Assembly (NCBI RefSeq): GCF_900108875.1
Contig: NZ_FNYJ01000002.1
Location: 469,383 to 533,382, forward strand
Origin: Pseudomonas sp. NFR16
Lineage (GTDB): Bacteria; Pseudomonadota; Gammaproteobacteria; Pseudomonadales; Pseudomonadaceae
DNA: 64,000 nucleotides
Direction of reading: 5' to 3'
Part shown: piece by piece, positions 1 through 8,809 of the stretch
Layout: the number at the start of each line of letters is the position of its first letter
Position numbering within the stretch: position 1 is the stretch's first letter
Translations under genes and position numbers: made by a program
Notes under the pieces: generated by a model
What the model was told of the DNA's origin: nothing
Database searches by the model: none
The model's input: the letters and a program-made list of their open reading frames with translations, nothing else

Positions 1-949
1 GGATCGTGTTGATTTCGTTGATAATGATTTCCCGCGCTTCAGTGACGAAGAAATCGACCCGGGACAGACCTGCGCAGCCGAGCACGCGGTAGGCTTGCAA
101 CGCGACTTCTCGGACTTCATCGCTCAAACCGTCGGGCAGTTGCGCCGGGATCGCGATGCGCGCCTGGCCGTCATTCAGGTACTTGGTGTCGTAGGCGTAA
201 AACTCGTCGTTGGCGACCACTTCGCCGCAGACGCTGACCTGAGGTTCGTGGTTGCCCAGCACGGCGCACTCCACTTCACGGCCAACGATACCCTGCTCGA
301 TCAACACCTTGTTGTCGTACTCGAAGGCAAGCTTCAACGCCAGCAGATAGCTGGCCTCGTCCGTCACCTTGCTCACGCCCACTGACGAGCCCTGACACGC
401 GGGTTTGACGAACAGCGGCAATCCAAGCTGCGCCGAGACGCTGACGAAATCCACGGATTCACCGCGATGAAGCACCACAAATGGCGCCACGGCGATCCCC
501 GCGTCGCGCAACAGACGCTTGGTCACATCCTTGTCCATACACGCAGCGGAACCCAGCACATCGGGACCGACGAAGGGAATATCCAGCAGACGCAGCATGC
601 CCTGCAGGCAGCCGTCTTCGCCGAAACTGCCGTGAATCAGCGGGAATACGACATCGATGCGCGGGACTTCCAGCCCGGTTTCCACCTCAACGAACTGCGG
701 CCCTTGTGCGCCGGGCATCAGCGACAGCAGACGGCCGGACTCACTGAGCTTGATATGGGCCGGATCCGACGCGTTCTGCAGGTAATCACGCTCGTCGAAG
801 CGCAGCCAGTGGCCTTGCTTGTCGATACCGATGAGGGTGACGTAGTAGTTGTTGCGATCAATCGCATTGATCACGTTGCGCGCCGATTGCAACGACACTT
901 CATGTTCGGAGGATTGCCCACCGAAAACGATGGCGACTGACTTTTTCAA
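1..949 (-). CDS. ddlA: D-alanine--D-alanine ligase, partial (3' end outside window)
   Basis: ATP-grasp ligase that joins two D-alanines for the peptidoglycan pentapeptide in the cytoplasm. The reverse strand reads [20 protein letters not shown] at the N-terminus, then [11 protein letters not shown] and GSSVGVSKV, all typical of Ddl. About 316 codons are present, and the C-terminal third of the catalytic domain lies left of base 1. The frame opens at a TTG (947-949) with AGGAG eight bases upstream. No ATG is available nearby, so I take TTG as the start. The gene follows rpmE2 on the same strand after 162 bp. Confidence 0.9.
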   Translation of the reverse strand, partial: MKKSVAIVFGGQSSEHEVSLQSARNVINAIDRNNYYVTLIGIDKQGHWLRFDERDYLQNASDPAHIKLSESGRLLSLMPGAQGPQFVEVETGLEVPRIDVVFPLIHGSFGEDGCLQGMLRLLDIPFVGPDVLGSAACMDKDVTKRLLRDAGIAVAPFVVLHRGESVDFVSVSAQLGLPLFVKPACQGSSVGVSKVTDEASYLLALKLAFEYDNKVLIEQGIVGREVECAVLGNHEPQVSVCGEVVANDEFYAYDTKYLNDGQARIAIPAQLPDGLSDEVREVALQAYRVLGCAGLSRVDFFVTEAREIIINEINTI

Positions 950-1111
950 AGGGATGGCTCCTGGATTTCAGGTCGCAGAGCTAAAAGCAATTTGCGCCGT
1001 TAGTCCAGTGCCACGGTCATCTGCTGGACGGAATGCAGACGTGAAACGCGCACGACCAACCCGCGCCTGGAGTGCCGCAAAGCGACACCCCGAGCGCGGG
1101 CGCAGCAACGG

Positions 1112-1381
1112 TCATTCAGCTTTTTTCGCGCCGGAGCCAAAGGTCGCGAAGCGTTTGTTGAACCCTGCGATACGGCCTTCGGTGGTGGTCTTGCGCTGCT
1201 GCCCGGTGTACATCGGGTGCGAGGCGCTGGACACGTCGAGGGCGACGTAGGGATAGGTGTTCCCATCCGTGTGCTTCTGGGTGCGATCGGTATCGACGGT
1301 GGAGCCGATCAGGAAGTACACATCGGCAGCGGTGTCGTGAAACAGGACCTGACGGTAATCGGGATGGATATCGGCTTTCAT
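1112..1381 (-). CDS. rpmE2: 50S ribosomal protein L31 type B (zinc-independent paralogue)
   Basis: An 89-residue protein of the type B L31 family ([16 protein letters not shown]... start, [19 protein letters not shown] in the middle). The zinc-binding cysteine pairs of type A L31 are absent; I see no cysteine at all. In other bacteria this paralogue replaces the zinc-binding L31 during zinc starvation, releasing zinc. I start at the ATG beginning MKADIHP because upstream in-frame codons show no family similarity. A Zur-type palindrome lies 34 bp upstream (1415-1427), which fits the expected regulation. Confidence 0.92.
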   Translation of the reverse strand: MKADIHPDYRQVLFHDTAADVYFLIGSTVDTDRTQKHTDGNTYPYVALDVSSASHPMYTGQQRKTTTEGRIAGFNKRFATFGSGAKKAE

Positions 1382-1414
1382 GGCGCTCTCCAGATGTAAG
1401 TAATCATGTAATAC

Positions 1415-1427
1415 GTTATACAGTAAC
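1415..1427 (-). promoter_or_regulatory. Zur-type box upstream of rpmE2
   Basis: The 13-mer GTTATACAGTAAC (GTTAY-N3-RTAAC) has the same architecture as the box in front of the ZnuD-like receptor at 14460-14472. Zur sites of gammaproteobacteria are AT-rich palindromes centred on GTTAT...ATAAC. Position 34 bp before the rpmE2 start is compatible with repression by zinc-loaded Zur. Assignment is by pattern only. Confidence 0.6.
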
Positions 1428-1454
1428 ACGAGAAAGAAGTTCAATCGAACCATT

Positions 1455-1469
1455 TTGTAACCGTTACAA
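1455..1469. promoter_or_regulatory. 15-bp perfect palindrome in the rpmE2/unknown-gene divergent region
   Basis: TTGTAACCGTTACAA is a perfect inverted repeat around one central base. It sits 103 bp before the start at 1572 and 74 bp before the rpmE2 start. It is not the Zur pattern, so it may be the operator of another regulator. I do not recognise the family. Confidence 0.4.
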
Positions 1470-1571
1470 CTTTAGTCTTTGCTCTCACCTCCCCTGCCGC
1501 TAATGTTCGCGCCGCTGAAGCCAGCCCGGATTTCCGGGAACGGAATCGAACCGCCACCAGGAGGTAATGCC

Positions 1572-1937
1572 ATGTACATGATCGACCGATATGAACTGAC
1601 CATCCCAGGCCACATGCGCCTGGTCGACGCACGGAGCGCGTTGAATCATCTTGAGCGTCTGGTGCAGTCCACGGAAGAACCGTTGGGAAGAGACCAGCTT
1701 GTCGACTCGCTGACACCCCTGGTGGAAGCGCTGAACGACGCCGCTGACGACGTCCGGGCAATCAATGGTCACGACGCATTCATGCGCCAGGCCTGCGAGT
1801 GGAATTACATCGCGCTGTCGCCATCGGAACGAGAGATGTTGCATCAGATTCGCTGCTGCAACGACGACGGGAAGAAAGACATTTGCAAGATGGTCAGCGA
1901 AACCATGAACCGCAAACCAATGGCCGTACCGAAATAA
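1572..1937 (+). CDS. Hypothetical protein, 121 aa
   Basis: I do not recognise this protein. It is a soluble, acidic, Leu/Ala-rich protein beginning MYMIDRYELTIPGHMRLVDA. It has no signal peptide or membrane segment, and a helical middle (ALNHLERLVQSTEEPLG...LVEALNDAADDVRAI). Two adjacent cysteines (RCCNDD) lie near the C-terminus. The start is set by a strong CAGGAGG eight bases before the ATG; an open stretch further upstream lacks such a site. It is divergent from rpmE2 and may share its control region, but no zinc ligand cluster is apparent. Confidence 0.75.
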   Translation: MYMIDRYELTIPGHMRLVDARSALNHLERLVQSTEEPLGRDQLVDSLTPLVEALNDAADDVRAINGHDAFMRQACEWNYIALSPSEREMLHQIRCCNDDGKKDICKMVSETMNRKPMAVPK

Positions 1938-1988
1938 CCACGGCCAAGGCTACAGGCCAGCGGCGCAGGTGACATCCACGCAGCAACA

Positions 1989-2013
1989 GAGGCGCACCCA
2001 AAAGGCGCGCCTC
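1989..2013. terminator. Hairpin between convergent genes
   Basis: Arms GAGGCGC (1989-1995) and GCGCCTC (2007-2013) face each other between the end of the 121-aa gene and the end of the permease gene. There is no long T tract, so the terminator role is a guess from position. Confidence 0.35.
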
Positions 2014-2020
2014 GCTGTGA

Positions 2021-3346
2021 TCAAGTCGCTTCCTGAAAGTCCATTTCAGGCGGCTGGCGACGAAAACCGCCGGTCAGCCAGGCCAGATAGACACAACCCA
2101 CCGCAAGCCAGCTCACGCCCAGGATGATCGCCAGCCGGTCCAGACTGACCATCAGCCAGAGATCGGCGATCAGACCGATCAACGGGCAGACGAGGAACAG
2201 CAACAGCTCACGCAAGCCGCGCTTTTTGCCTGCGATCCAGTAATGAAAGATCACCGACAGGTTGACGAGGCTGAACGCCAGAAACGCACCGAAGTTGATG
2301 AATGAGGTCGACGTGGTCACGTCCAGTTCCAAGGCCAGCAACGCGACGACTGCGCACAAGAGAATGCTGTTGACCGGCGTGCCGAAGCGCTCACTCAGCC
2401 CGGCGAAAAAGGCTTTCGGCAGCACCCCGTCGCGACCCATTGCGTACAGCAGGCGCGAACCGCTGGCCTGCGCCGAAAGCCCGGACGCGAACTGGCCGAC
2501 GATCAGACCGATCATGAAAATGGTCACGAATACATCGCCGCCGATGTTGCGCGCAATCTCGTAGGCGGCCGAATCGACATTGTCGAACTGCGCCGATGGG
2601 TGAGCCAGTTGCACGAAGTACGACACACCCACGAAGATCAGCCCGCCGATCAGCGTAATGAGCATGATGGCTTTGGGAATCGTGCGCCGCGGATCTCTGG
2701 TTTCTTCGGTCAGCGTGCTGACCGCGTCAAAGCCCAGGAACGAATAACAGGCAATCGCCGCACCGCTCATGATCAACGGCATCTGCATGTCGCCATTCAG
2801 GAAAGGGGTCAGCGTCCACAACGGCTTGCTGGCGTCGCCGGCGATGTAATGGATGCAGAGCGCCACGAAAGCCGCCAGCACCAGGAACTGCACGATCATC
2901 AGCAAGGCGTTGACCGTGTTGGCCAGTTTCAGGCCGACGATGTTGATCAGGCTGGTGACGACGATGAACGCCAGCACCCAGACCGGCTGCGGCACCGAAG
3001 GAAACGCCGAACCCAGGTATGCGGCGCCGATCAACCAGATCGCCATCGGCAGGAACAGGTAGTCCAGCAAGACCGCCCAGCCCGCGATGAAGCCAAGCTT
3101 CGGGCTGATCGCTTTGCGCACGTAGCTGTACGCAGAACCGGCGACGGGAAAGGCCGAAGCCATACGGCCGTAGCTCATTGCAGTGAAGAACATGGCGACC
3201 AGCGCCGCCAGATACGAGGCAGGAACCATGCCGCCAGTCGACTGCGCCAAGATTCCGAATGTCCCGAGCACAATGATGGGGGTCATATAGGCGATGCCGA
3301 ACAGCACCACCGACCCTAACGAAAGGGTGCGTTGCAAACGAGCCAT
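2021..3346 (-). CDS. APC-superfamily amino acid/polyamine permease
   Basis: A 441-residue inner-membrane carrier with about twelve hydrophobic helices. The first helix holds the APC substrate motif region (LGSVVLFGIAYMTPIIVLGTFG), and GSAYSYVRKAISPKLGFIAGW is the conserved segment after helix 2. It resembles putrescine/amino-acid importers of the PuuP/YcaM type; the exact substrate cannot be read from sequence. The start is supported by GGAG ahead of the ATG. It lies 126 bp downstream of the nitrilase-family gene on the same strand, so import of an amine or amide followed by its hydrolysis is a reasonable inference. Confidence 0.85.
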   Translation of the reverse strand: MARLQRTLSLGSVVLFGIAYMTPIIVLGTFGILAQSTGGMVPASYLAALVAMFFTAMSYGRMASAFPVAGSAYSYVRKAISPKLGFIAGWAVLLDYLFLPMAIWLIGAAYLGSAFPSVPQPVWVLAFIVVTSLINIVGLKLANTVNALLMIVQFLVLAAFVALCIHYIAGDASKPLWTLTPFLNGDMQMPLIMSGAAIACYSFLGFDAVSTLTEETRDPRRTIPKAIMLITLIGGLIFVGVSYFVQLAHPSAQFDNVDSAAYEIARNIGGDVFVTIFMIGLIVGQFASGLSAQASGSRLLYAMGRDGVLPKAFFAGLSERFGTPVNSILLCAVVALLALELDVTTSTSFINFGAFLAFSLVNLSVIFHYWIAGKKRGLRELLLFLVCPLIGLIADLWLMVSLDRLAIILGVSWLAVGCVYLAWLTGGFRRQPPEMDFQEAT

Positions 3347-3427
3347 GAGCGACTACTCCGAATTTATAGGTTTTATGGCAGAGAAAAGTTCGGCAGAACA
3401 AAGGCGTTTCTTTTATTGAGTGACGCG

Positions 3428-3462
3428 GTGACCGCCGAGGAACTGCGCCCGGCGACGGTCAC
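3428..3462 (-). other. Hairpin between amidase and permease genes
   Basis: Inverted 7-bp arms GTGACCG (3428-3434) and CGGTCAC (3456-3462) lie in the 126-bp gap of the two-gene unit. It could attenuate or stabilise the transcript. There is no T tract. Confidence 0.3.
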
Positions 3463-3472
3463 TGATGACTTT

Positions 3473-4297
3473 TTATGGGTGCTTCGGAATCAACAGTTCG
3501 CGGATGCCATCGGGCCGCTCGATCACTTCGCCCGGCAGGCGCAGGCGCTGGTCGTCCAGATAGCGGTAGTCGCGACGGACAGCCTGCAACTGCTCCAGAT
3601 CGAGCTCGACGCTGAACTGTTCTTCGTCACGTCCCGCTTCGTGCAACAGCGTGCCGAACGGGTCGACCAGCGCACTGCCGCCGGCGAATACCAGGCCGCC
3701 GTCACCCTCGCCCACGCGGTTGACCATGAGCGCGAACGCCTGGTTTTCCTGGGCGCGCGCCATGATCGCGGTGCGATGCGTCGGGCCGTACGGGTCCATG
3801 TTGCCGTTGGTGACGATAATCAGCTCGGCCCCCAACTGGGCCAAGGCACGGGCCGACTCGGGAAATTCGATGTCATAGCAGATCAGCATGCCGACGCGCA
3901 CGCCGTTCCAGAGGCAGGTTGCATAGCGATCACCTGCGCTGAACACGCCTCGGTCAGAGGCCCACAAATGGGTTTTGCGATAGCGCAGCGCGACGCCTTC
4001 AGGAGTGATCAGCAGCGTGGTGTTGTAAAAACGCCCCTGGTCATTCTCGGCCATGCCGATCACGACCGAGACGTCTCGCGCTCGGGCTGCCTGAACAATC
4101 GCGCGCACGGTCGGACCGTCGAGAGGTTCGGATACCTCAGCGACGGTCTCGCTGGAAGGGAAGCCCATCAGATGGGTTTCCGGAAACACGATCAGCGCGG
4201 TATCGCTGGCGCACGCAGCAATTGCGTTCAACGCCTGTTTCAGGTTGTGCGCCGTGGCGTTGTCCTGGCCCGTCAGTTGGGCTAATTCCACCTTCAT
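3473..4297 (-). CDS. Carbon-nitrogen hydrolase (nitrilase superfamily amidase)
   Basis: A 274-residue cytoplasmic hydrolase of the nitrilase superfamily. The catalytic triad is visible: E40 in VFPETHLMGF, K108 in RYRKTHLW, C140 in LICYDIEFPE. These enzymes cleave C-N bonds in amides or carbamoylated amines through a cysteine acyl intermediate. The substrate is not evident; an R-amidase or carbamoyl-putrescine-like role would match the neighbouring permease. The start is the first ATG, with GGAG upstream (aaggagaaccc). It is divergent from the LuxR-type regulator at 4433, its probable controller. Confidence 0.88.
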   Translation of the reverse strand: MKVELAQLTGQDNATAHNLKQALNAIAACASDTALIVFPETHLMGFPSSETVAEVSEPLDGPTVRAIVQAARARDVSVVIGMAENDQGRFYNTTLLITPEGVALRYRKTHLWASDRGVFSAGDRYATCLWNGVRVGMLICYDIEFPESARALAQLGAELIIVTNGNMDPYGPTHRTAIMARAQENQAFALMVNRVGEGDGGLVFAGGSALVDPFGTLLHEAGRDEEQFSVELDLEQLQAVRRDYRYLDDQRLRLPGEVIERPDGIRELLIPKHP

Positions 4298-4397
4298 GGG
4301 TTCTCCTTATTAGAGTCACGTAGCCGATCGGGCACAAAATGCTGGCCTGAACATTGGCTCTGCGGGCAGTATGCGCATCAGCAAGTGTCACGGGGTA

Positions 4398-4414
4398 TTA
4401 CGCAGCTGTAGTAA
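4398..4414. promoter_or_regulatory. Candidate operator in amidase/LuxR-regulator divergent region
   Basis: An inverted repeat TTAC-N9-GTAA sits 18 bp before the regulator ATG, with GGGGTA repeated on both sides (4392 and 4422). LuxR-type dimers bind inverted repeats of this scale. Assignment is by position only. Confidence 0.3.
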
Positions 4415-4432
4415 CCCATTAGGGGTAGATCA

Positions 4433-5245
4433 ATGACAATCGCACTTCAGGACATTGCCTGGCATCGCTCGGTCGCGCAGTTGATCGAAGCGCTTGACCG
4501 CCCCAACTTCTGGGCGCAACTGGTACGCCTGCTGGGTCAGTACGTCAGCTTCGATAGTTGGGTGGCGCTGCAATTCAGCTCTGGCCAACGGCCCCACGTA
4601 TTCGCCGAATGCCCGGCCGAGGACGGCAGCCCCGATCAGCTATTCCAGGACTATCTCAAAGGCCTGTACCTGCTGGACCCCTTCTACATCGCCAGTCGCG
4701 AGCGCTCGCAAAGCGGTCTGTTCCGGCTTGCAGAAGTCGCGCCCGAGCATTTCGAACTGACCGAGTACTACCAGCGATACTTTCGTCTGAATGTCGTCGC
4801 CGATGAAATACAGTTCAATTGCCAGCTTGATCAGGACCGAACGCTCTGCCTGTCGCTCGGTTCGACGCAACGTTACGGCGCCGAGCAGATCGCCCTGCTG
4901 TCAACGATCCAACCGTGGGTCATTGCGCTGCTGCGCCAACGCCTGCCGTTTGAGCTGGCGGAAAGGACGTCCGATAACGAGCCGGTAATCGCCCAACAGC
5001 CCGGCGCCGACTGGCGTATCCAGCTGGAGGCCTCGGTGCAGCAAAGTCGCGGCGCACAGTTGACCGCCAGGGAGCTGGACGTGGGCCGCCTGATGCTCAG
5101 CGGTTGTTCGAGTAAGGAAATTGCACGCAAACTGGATATCTCCGCCGAAACCGTGCGGGTTCACAAAAAGCATATCTACAGCAAGCTCGGGATCAAATCA
5201 CAGTCCGAGCTGTTTTCGATTTTTCTTCAGGCGCAAAGCGCGTGA
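4433..5245 (+). CDS. LuxR-family transcriptional regulator
   Basis: 270 residues. The C-terminal ~60 residues form a GerE/LuxR helix-turn-helix: LTARELDVGRLMLSGCSSKEIA followed by LDISAETVRVHKKHIYSKLG. The N-terminal ~190 residues are an unassigned sensor-like domain. I do not see the response-regulator aspartate pattern or convincing autoinducer-pocket residues. It is divergent from the amidase/permease pair and 76 bp ahead of the glutamate-synthase-like gene, so it probably regulates one or both. The start has AGGGG about nine bases upstream. Confidence 0.85.
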   Translation: MTIALQDIAWHRSVAQLIEALDRPNFWAQLVRLLGQYVSFDSWVALQFSSGQRPHVFAECPAEDGSPDQLFQDYLKGLYLLDPFYIASRERSQSGLFRLAEVAPEHFELTEYYQRYFRLNVVADEIQFNCQLDQDRTLCLSLGSTQRYGAEQIALLSTIQPWVIALLRQRLPFELAERTSDNEPVIAQQPGADWRIQLEASVQQSRGAQLTARELDVGRLMLSGCSSKEIARKLDISAETVRVHKKHIYSKLGIKSQSELFSIFLQAQSA

Positions 5246-5321
5246 AGCGAAACACAGTCTTGCCGATACAAGGCGCGGCACAGCGCTCTCTCCCTTAACC
5301 GTGTAAAGACCAGGACCGCCT

Positions 5322-6935
5322 ATGAGCTTGTCGCTTCTAAGTCGCTACGCCGTATTCGTCGGCTGCGTATTGTTCACCCTGTTCAGCCTTCCGTTTCTGT
5401 ACCACGAATGGCTTTGGCCGTTCACCCTCACCACGGCAGTGTTGAGCCTGATCGGGCTGTTCGACCTGATCCAGGTGCCACACTCGATACGTCGCAACTA
5501 TCCGATTCTTGGCAACATCCGCTACGCCGTCGAGACCATCCGACCGGAGATCCGCCAGTACCTGCTGGAATCCGACAGCGACGCCCTGCCCTTCTCCCGC
5601 GCTCAACGTTCGCTGGTTTATGCACGCGCCAAAAATGAATCAGCCGACAAACCGTTTGGCACCTTGATCGACGTCTATCAGACCGGTTTCGAATTCATCA
5701 GCCATTCCATGCGCCCGGCGCCGTTGGCCGACCCGAACCAGTTCCGCGTGACAGTGGGCGGCCCGCAATGCGCTCAGCCGTATTCCGCGTCGATCTTCAA
5801 CATCTCCGCCATGAGCTTCGGCTCATTGAGCGCCAACGCAATCCGCGCGCTGAACAAGGGTGCAAAACTGGGCAACTTCGCCCACGACACCGGCGAAGGC
5901 AGCATCAGCCCCTACCATCGTGAAAACGGTGGCGATCTGACTTGGGAACTGGGCAGTGGCTACTTCGGATGCCGTACCGCCGATGGCCGCTTCGATCCGG
6001 AACGCTTTGCGAAACAGGCGCAGGATCCTCAGGTGCGGATGATCGAGATCAAGATGAGCCAAGGGGCCAAGCCGGGTCACGGCGGCATTCTGCCCAAGCA
6101 CAAAGTCACTCAGGAAATCGCCGACACGCGCGGGATTCCCATGGGCGAAGACTGCATTTCGCCCTCTCGGCACAGTGCGTTTTCGACGCCCACCGAATTG
6201 ATGCAGTTCATTGCGCAATTGCGTGAGCTGTCCGGCGGCAAACCGGTGGGCTTCAAATTATGCCTGGGCCACCCGTGGGAATTCATGGGCATCGCCAAGG
6301 CCATGCTCGACACCGGGATTCTTCCGGATTTCATCGTCATCGATGGCACCGAAGGTGGCACCGGAGCCGCGCCGGTGGAGTTCACCGACCACATGGGCGT
6401 GCCAATGCGCGAGGGCCTGTTGTTCGTGCACAACACGCTGGTGGGCCTGAACCTGCGCGACAAGATCAAGCTAGGCGCCAGCGGCAAAATCGTCAGCGCG
6501 TTCGACATCGCCAGCGTGCTGTCCATCGGCGCTGACTGGGCCAACTCGGCGCGCGGGTTCATGTTCGCCATCGGCTGCATCCAGTCGCAAAGCTGTCACA
6601 CCAACAAATGCCCGACCGGCGTTGCCACCCAGGATCCGCTGCGCCAGCGTGCGCTGGTGGTTCCGGACAAAGCCCAGCGGGTGTTCAACTTCCACCGCAA
6701 CACGCTTCACGCGTTGGCCGAAATGCTCGCCGCCGCCGGTCTGGATTCGCCATCGCAACTGGAAGGCAAGCATCTGGTGCGCCGCATGTCCGCCACCGAG
6801 GTCAAACTGTTCTCTCAGTCACACGTTTTCTTGCAGCCTGGGCAGTTGCTCAACGGCGTGGTCGATGACAGCTTTTATTCACGCATGTGGCGCATGGCGC
6901 GGGCCGACAGCTTCGAGCCCAATGATATTGACTGA
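5322..6935 (+). CDS. FMN-binding glutamate synthase family protein
   Basis: A 537-residue protein resembling the FMN/3Fe-4S core of glutamate synthase (GltB) but without the N-terminal glutaminase domain. Two hydrophobic helices (about residues 5-48) anchor it in the membrane. The FMN barrel contains ISAMSFGSLSANAIRALN and IDGTEGGTGAAPVEF. Cysteines C419, C425 and C430 (CIQSQSCHTNKC) fit the 3Fe-4S motif. Stand-alone versions are widespread and their substrate is mostly unknown; an oxidoreductase or ammonia-linked role is inferred only from the fold. It follows the LuxR gene by 76 bp on the same strand. Confidence 0.85.
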   Translation: MSLSLLSRYAVFVGCVLFTLFSLPFLYHEWLWPFTLTTAVLSLIGLFDLIQVPHSIRRNYPILGNIRYAVETIRPEIRQYLLESDSDALPFSRAQRSLVYARAKNESADKPFGTLIDVYQTGFEFISHSMRPAPLADPNQFRVTVGGPQCAQPYSASIFNISAMSFGSLSANAIRALNKGAKLGNFAHDTGEGSISPYHRENGGDLTWELGSGYFGCRTADGRFDPERFAKQAQDPQVRMIEIKMSQGAKPGHGGILPKHKVTQEIADTRGIPMGEDCISPSRHSAFSTPTELMQFIAQLRELSGGKPVGFKLCLGHPWEFMGIAKAMLDTGILPDFIVIDGTEGGTGAAPVEFTDHMGVPMREGLLFVHNTLVGLNLRDKIKLGASGKIVSAFDIASVLSIGADWANSARGFMFAIGCIQSQSCHTNKCPTGVATQDPLRQRALVVPDKAQRVFNFHRNTLHALAEMLAAAGLDSPSQLEGKHLVRRMSATEVKLFSQSHVFLQPGQLLNGVVDDSFYSRMWRMARADSFEPNDID

Positions 6936-7188
6936 CCGATTCGCCCTCGCGGCAGAATAGAAGCTGATGCTGTCGGCAGCGTGTTGAACATGCTGTTGGC
7001 GCAGCTGCGCAGGGCTGCTTCAGCCCTGCTTCGGAGCGGCCGGTTGAGACATTCTGTAATATTCAACCTTTGCCTTTACCCCTTAAACGCTCCACCCTTC
7101 GCGCCGCCGATCAGCCTTGGCTGTCACTGCGGAACCAGGGCCGCCATTGGCCTATCTTCTTTAAACACATTGCAAGAGCTCCACCGTC

Positions 7189-8331
7189 ATGACGAACGGA
7201 CGCGACCATCGAATCGACTTCTTTCGAGGTTTGGCGCTGATCTTCATTTTTTGGGATCACGTACCGGACAACCCTTTCGCGCAGCTGACCCTGCGCAACT
7301 TCGGCTTCAGCGACGCGGCTGAAGTCTTCGTTTTCCTCGCCGGTTATGCCGCTGTGCTGGCCTATGGACGTGTCGCCCAGCGCGACGGGTATGCGGTTGC
7401 GTGTCTGCGCATCCTGCGACGCACATGGGTGCTCTATGTGGCGCATATCTTCCTGCTGACCCTGTTGATGGGCATCGTATTCGTTGCCAACAACCACGTC
7501 GAAACCCGCGACATGGTGCGCGAGATGGGCCTTGAATATTTTGTCGGCAATCCCCAACAGGCACTGGCCGACGAATTGCTGCTGCGCTTCAAACCCAACC
7601 TCACCGACCCGTTGCCGCTGTACATCCTGCTGATGGGAGCGTTGCCGCTGATCTTGCCGATCATGCTGCGCAACACTGCCGTCGCCGTCGGCCTATCGAT
7701 CTCGCTGTACATGATGGTGCCGCTGTTCGGCTGGAACCTGCGCGCCTATGAAGGCGGCGGTTATTGGTACTTCAACCCGGTGGCCTGGCAATTGATCTTC
7801 GTGCTCGGCGGCGCCTTCGCCATGCACACACAAAAACCGGTGACCGTTCGTTCTGGCGAGCGCCCGTTGTGGCAACAGCCGCTGTTTATGGGCGCCGCGC
7901 TTTACCTGTTGATCGCGACAAACATCGCCCTGCTCTGGAAATTCCCGGAGGTGCACGACGCCTTGCTGCCCAAAGCGTTCACCGACCTGATCTATCCGAT
8001 CGACAAAACCAACCTCTCTCCACTGCGCCTGTTGCACTTCGTCGCGCTGGTCTACGTGGTCGCCAAACTGCTGCCCGCCTCACACGCGTGGCTGGATAAC
8101 TGGCCTGCCCAGCAAACCTGCCGCATGGGCCGCTACTCTCTGGAGATCTTCTGCCTGGGCGTGCTCCTCGCTCCCTTGGCCGACGGCATCAACGCGCTGG
8201 CAGGTGACATCTGGCAAATGCGCGTGATCACCGCCCTGCTGGGCCTGGGACTGATGTTGCTGCTGTCCAACTGGCTGGAATTGAACAAGCGACTGGGCAG
8301 CCCGAAGAGCGCGCAGGTGGTGCAGGTCTGA
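7189..8331 (+). CDS. OpgC-domain integral membrane acyltransferase
   Basis: 380 residues with about ten transmembrane helices. The N-terminus (GRDHRIDFFRGLALIFIFWDH, with NFGFSDAAEVFVFLAGY) is the signature of the OpgC family, relatives of acyltransferase-3 proteins. Family members transfer succinyl groups to osmoregulated periplasmic glucans from the inner membrane. Whether this copy does so is not shown: the glucan synthesis genes opgGH are not nearby. It stands alone, with 253 bp upstream and 478 bp downstream without genes. Confidence 0.85.
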   Translation: MTNGRDHRIDFFRGLALIFIFWDHVPDNPFAQLTLRNFGFSDAAEVFVFLAGYAAVLAYGRVAQRDGYAVACLRILRRTWVLYVAHIFLLTLLMGIVFVANNHVETRDMVREMGLEYFVGNPQQALADELLLRFKPNLTDPLPLYILLMGALPLILPIMLRNTAVAVGLSISLYMMVPLFGWNLRAYEGGGYWYFNPVAWQLIFVLGGAFAMHTQKPVTVRSGERPLWQQPLFMGAALYLLIATNIALLWKFPEVHDALLPKAFTDLIYPIDKTNLSPLRLLHFVALVYVVAKLLPASHAWLDNWPAQQTCRMGRYSLEIFCLGVLLAPLADGINALAGDIWQMRVITALLGLGLMLLLSNWLELNKRLGSPKSAQVVQV

Positions 8332-8809
8332 GAACGGGTTCTCACTGAACGAAACCCTCGGATTTTTCCTACCGGGTTATCAGGCAAAGCTGTTTCGCAT
8401 GCAGCCGTTATGCGAAGAAGGTACGGGTGAATCAGCGAGGAAATTATGGATATCACTCTTCTGGTCAGCGTCCCGAAGAGGAGTGCCGACCGAATCCGCA
8501 ACAAGGCCTGACTGGACGCAATGACGTCGTCTTACTCAGGTAGAAAAAATACAAAAACAGGATACTTCTACCCATCACTGCAGCCCCAGGAAGTGAAAAT
8601 CTGACGTCGAGCTGGAAACCACTGCGGATCTCCCCCGCCAGGGCCGCCCCCCGGGGAAAATTCACAAATCCCTCCCCCTCCCCGCCCAGCGTCTAAGCTT
8701 GTAGTCAGGTGCGATTAACAGGTTTAACCGGGCCAACGATATGTGCGCTTTCTGGCATTCCGATACGAAGAAGACTGCGGTTACGGCTGACAGTCAGGGG
8801 GAATCTCCA
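8332..8809. other. Intergenic region before the class A PBP gene
   Basis: 478 bp between the OpgC-like gene and the chosen PBP start. I see a run of C residues at about 8650-8690 and no convincing promoter, terminator with T tract, or small gene. An in-frame ATG at 8741 would lengthen the PBP by 23 residues, but no ribosome-binding site precedes it. Confidence 0.5.

Noticed and set aside
8741..8809. Upstream ATG for the PBP gene
   Set aside because: No ribosome-binding site before it, while GGGGGA stands properly before the ATG at 8810. It cannot be excluded.
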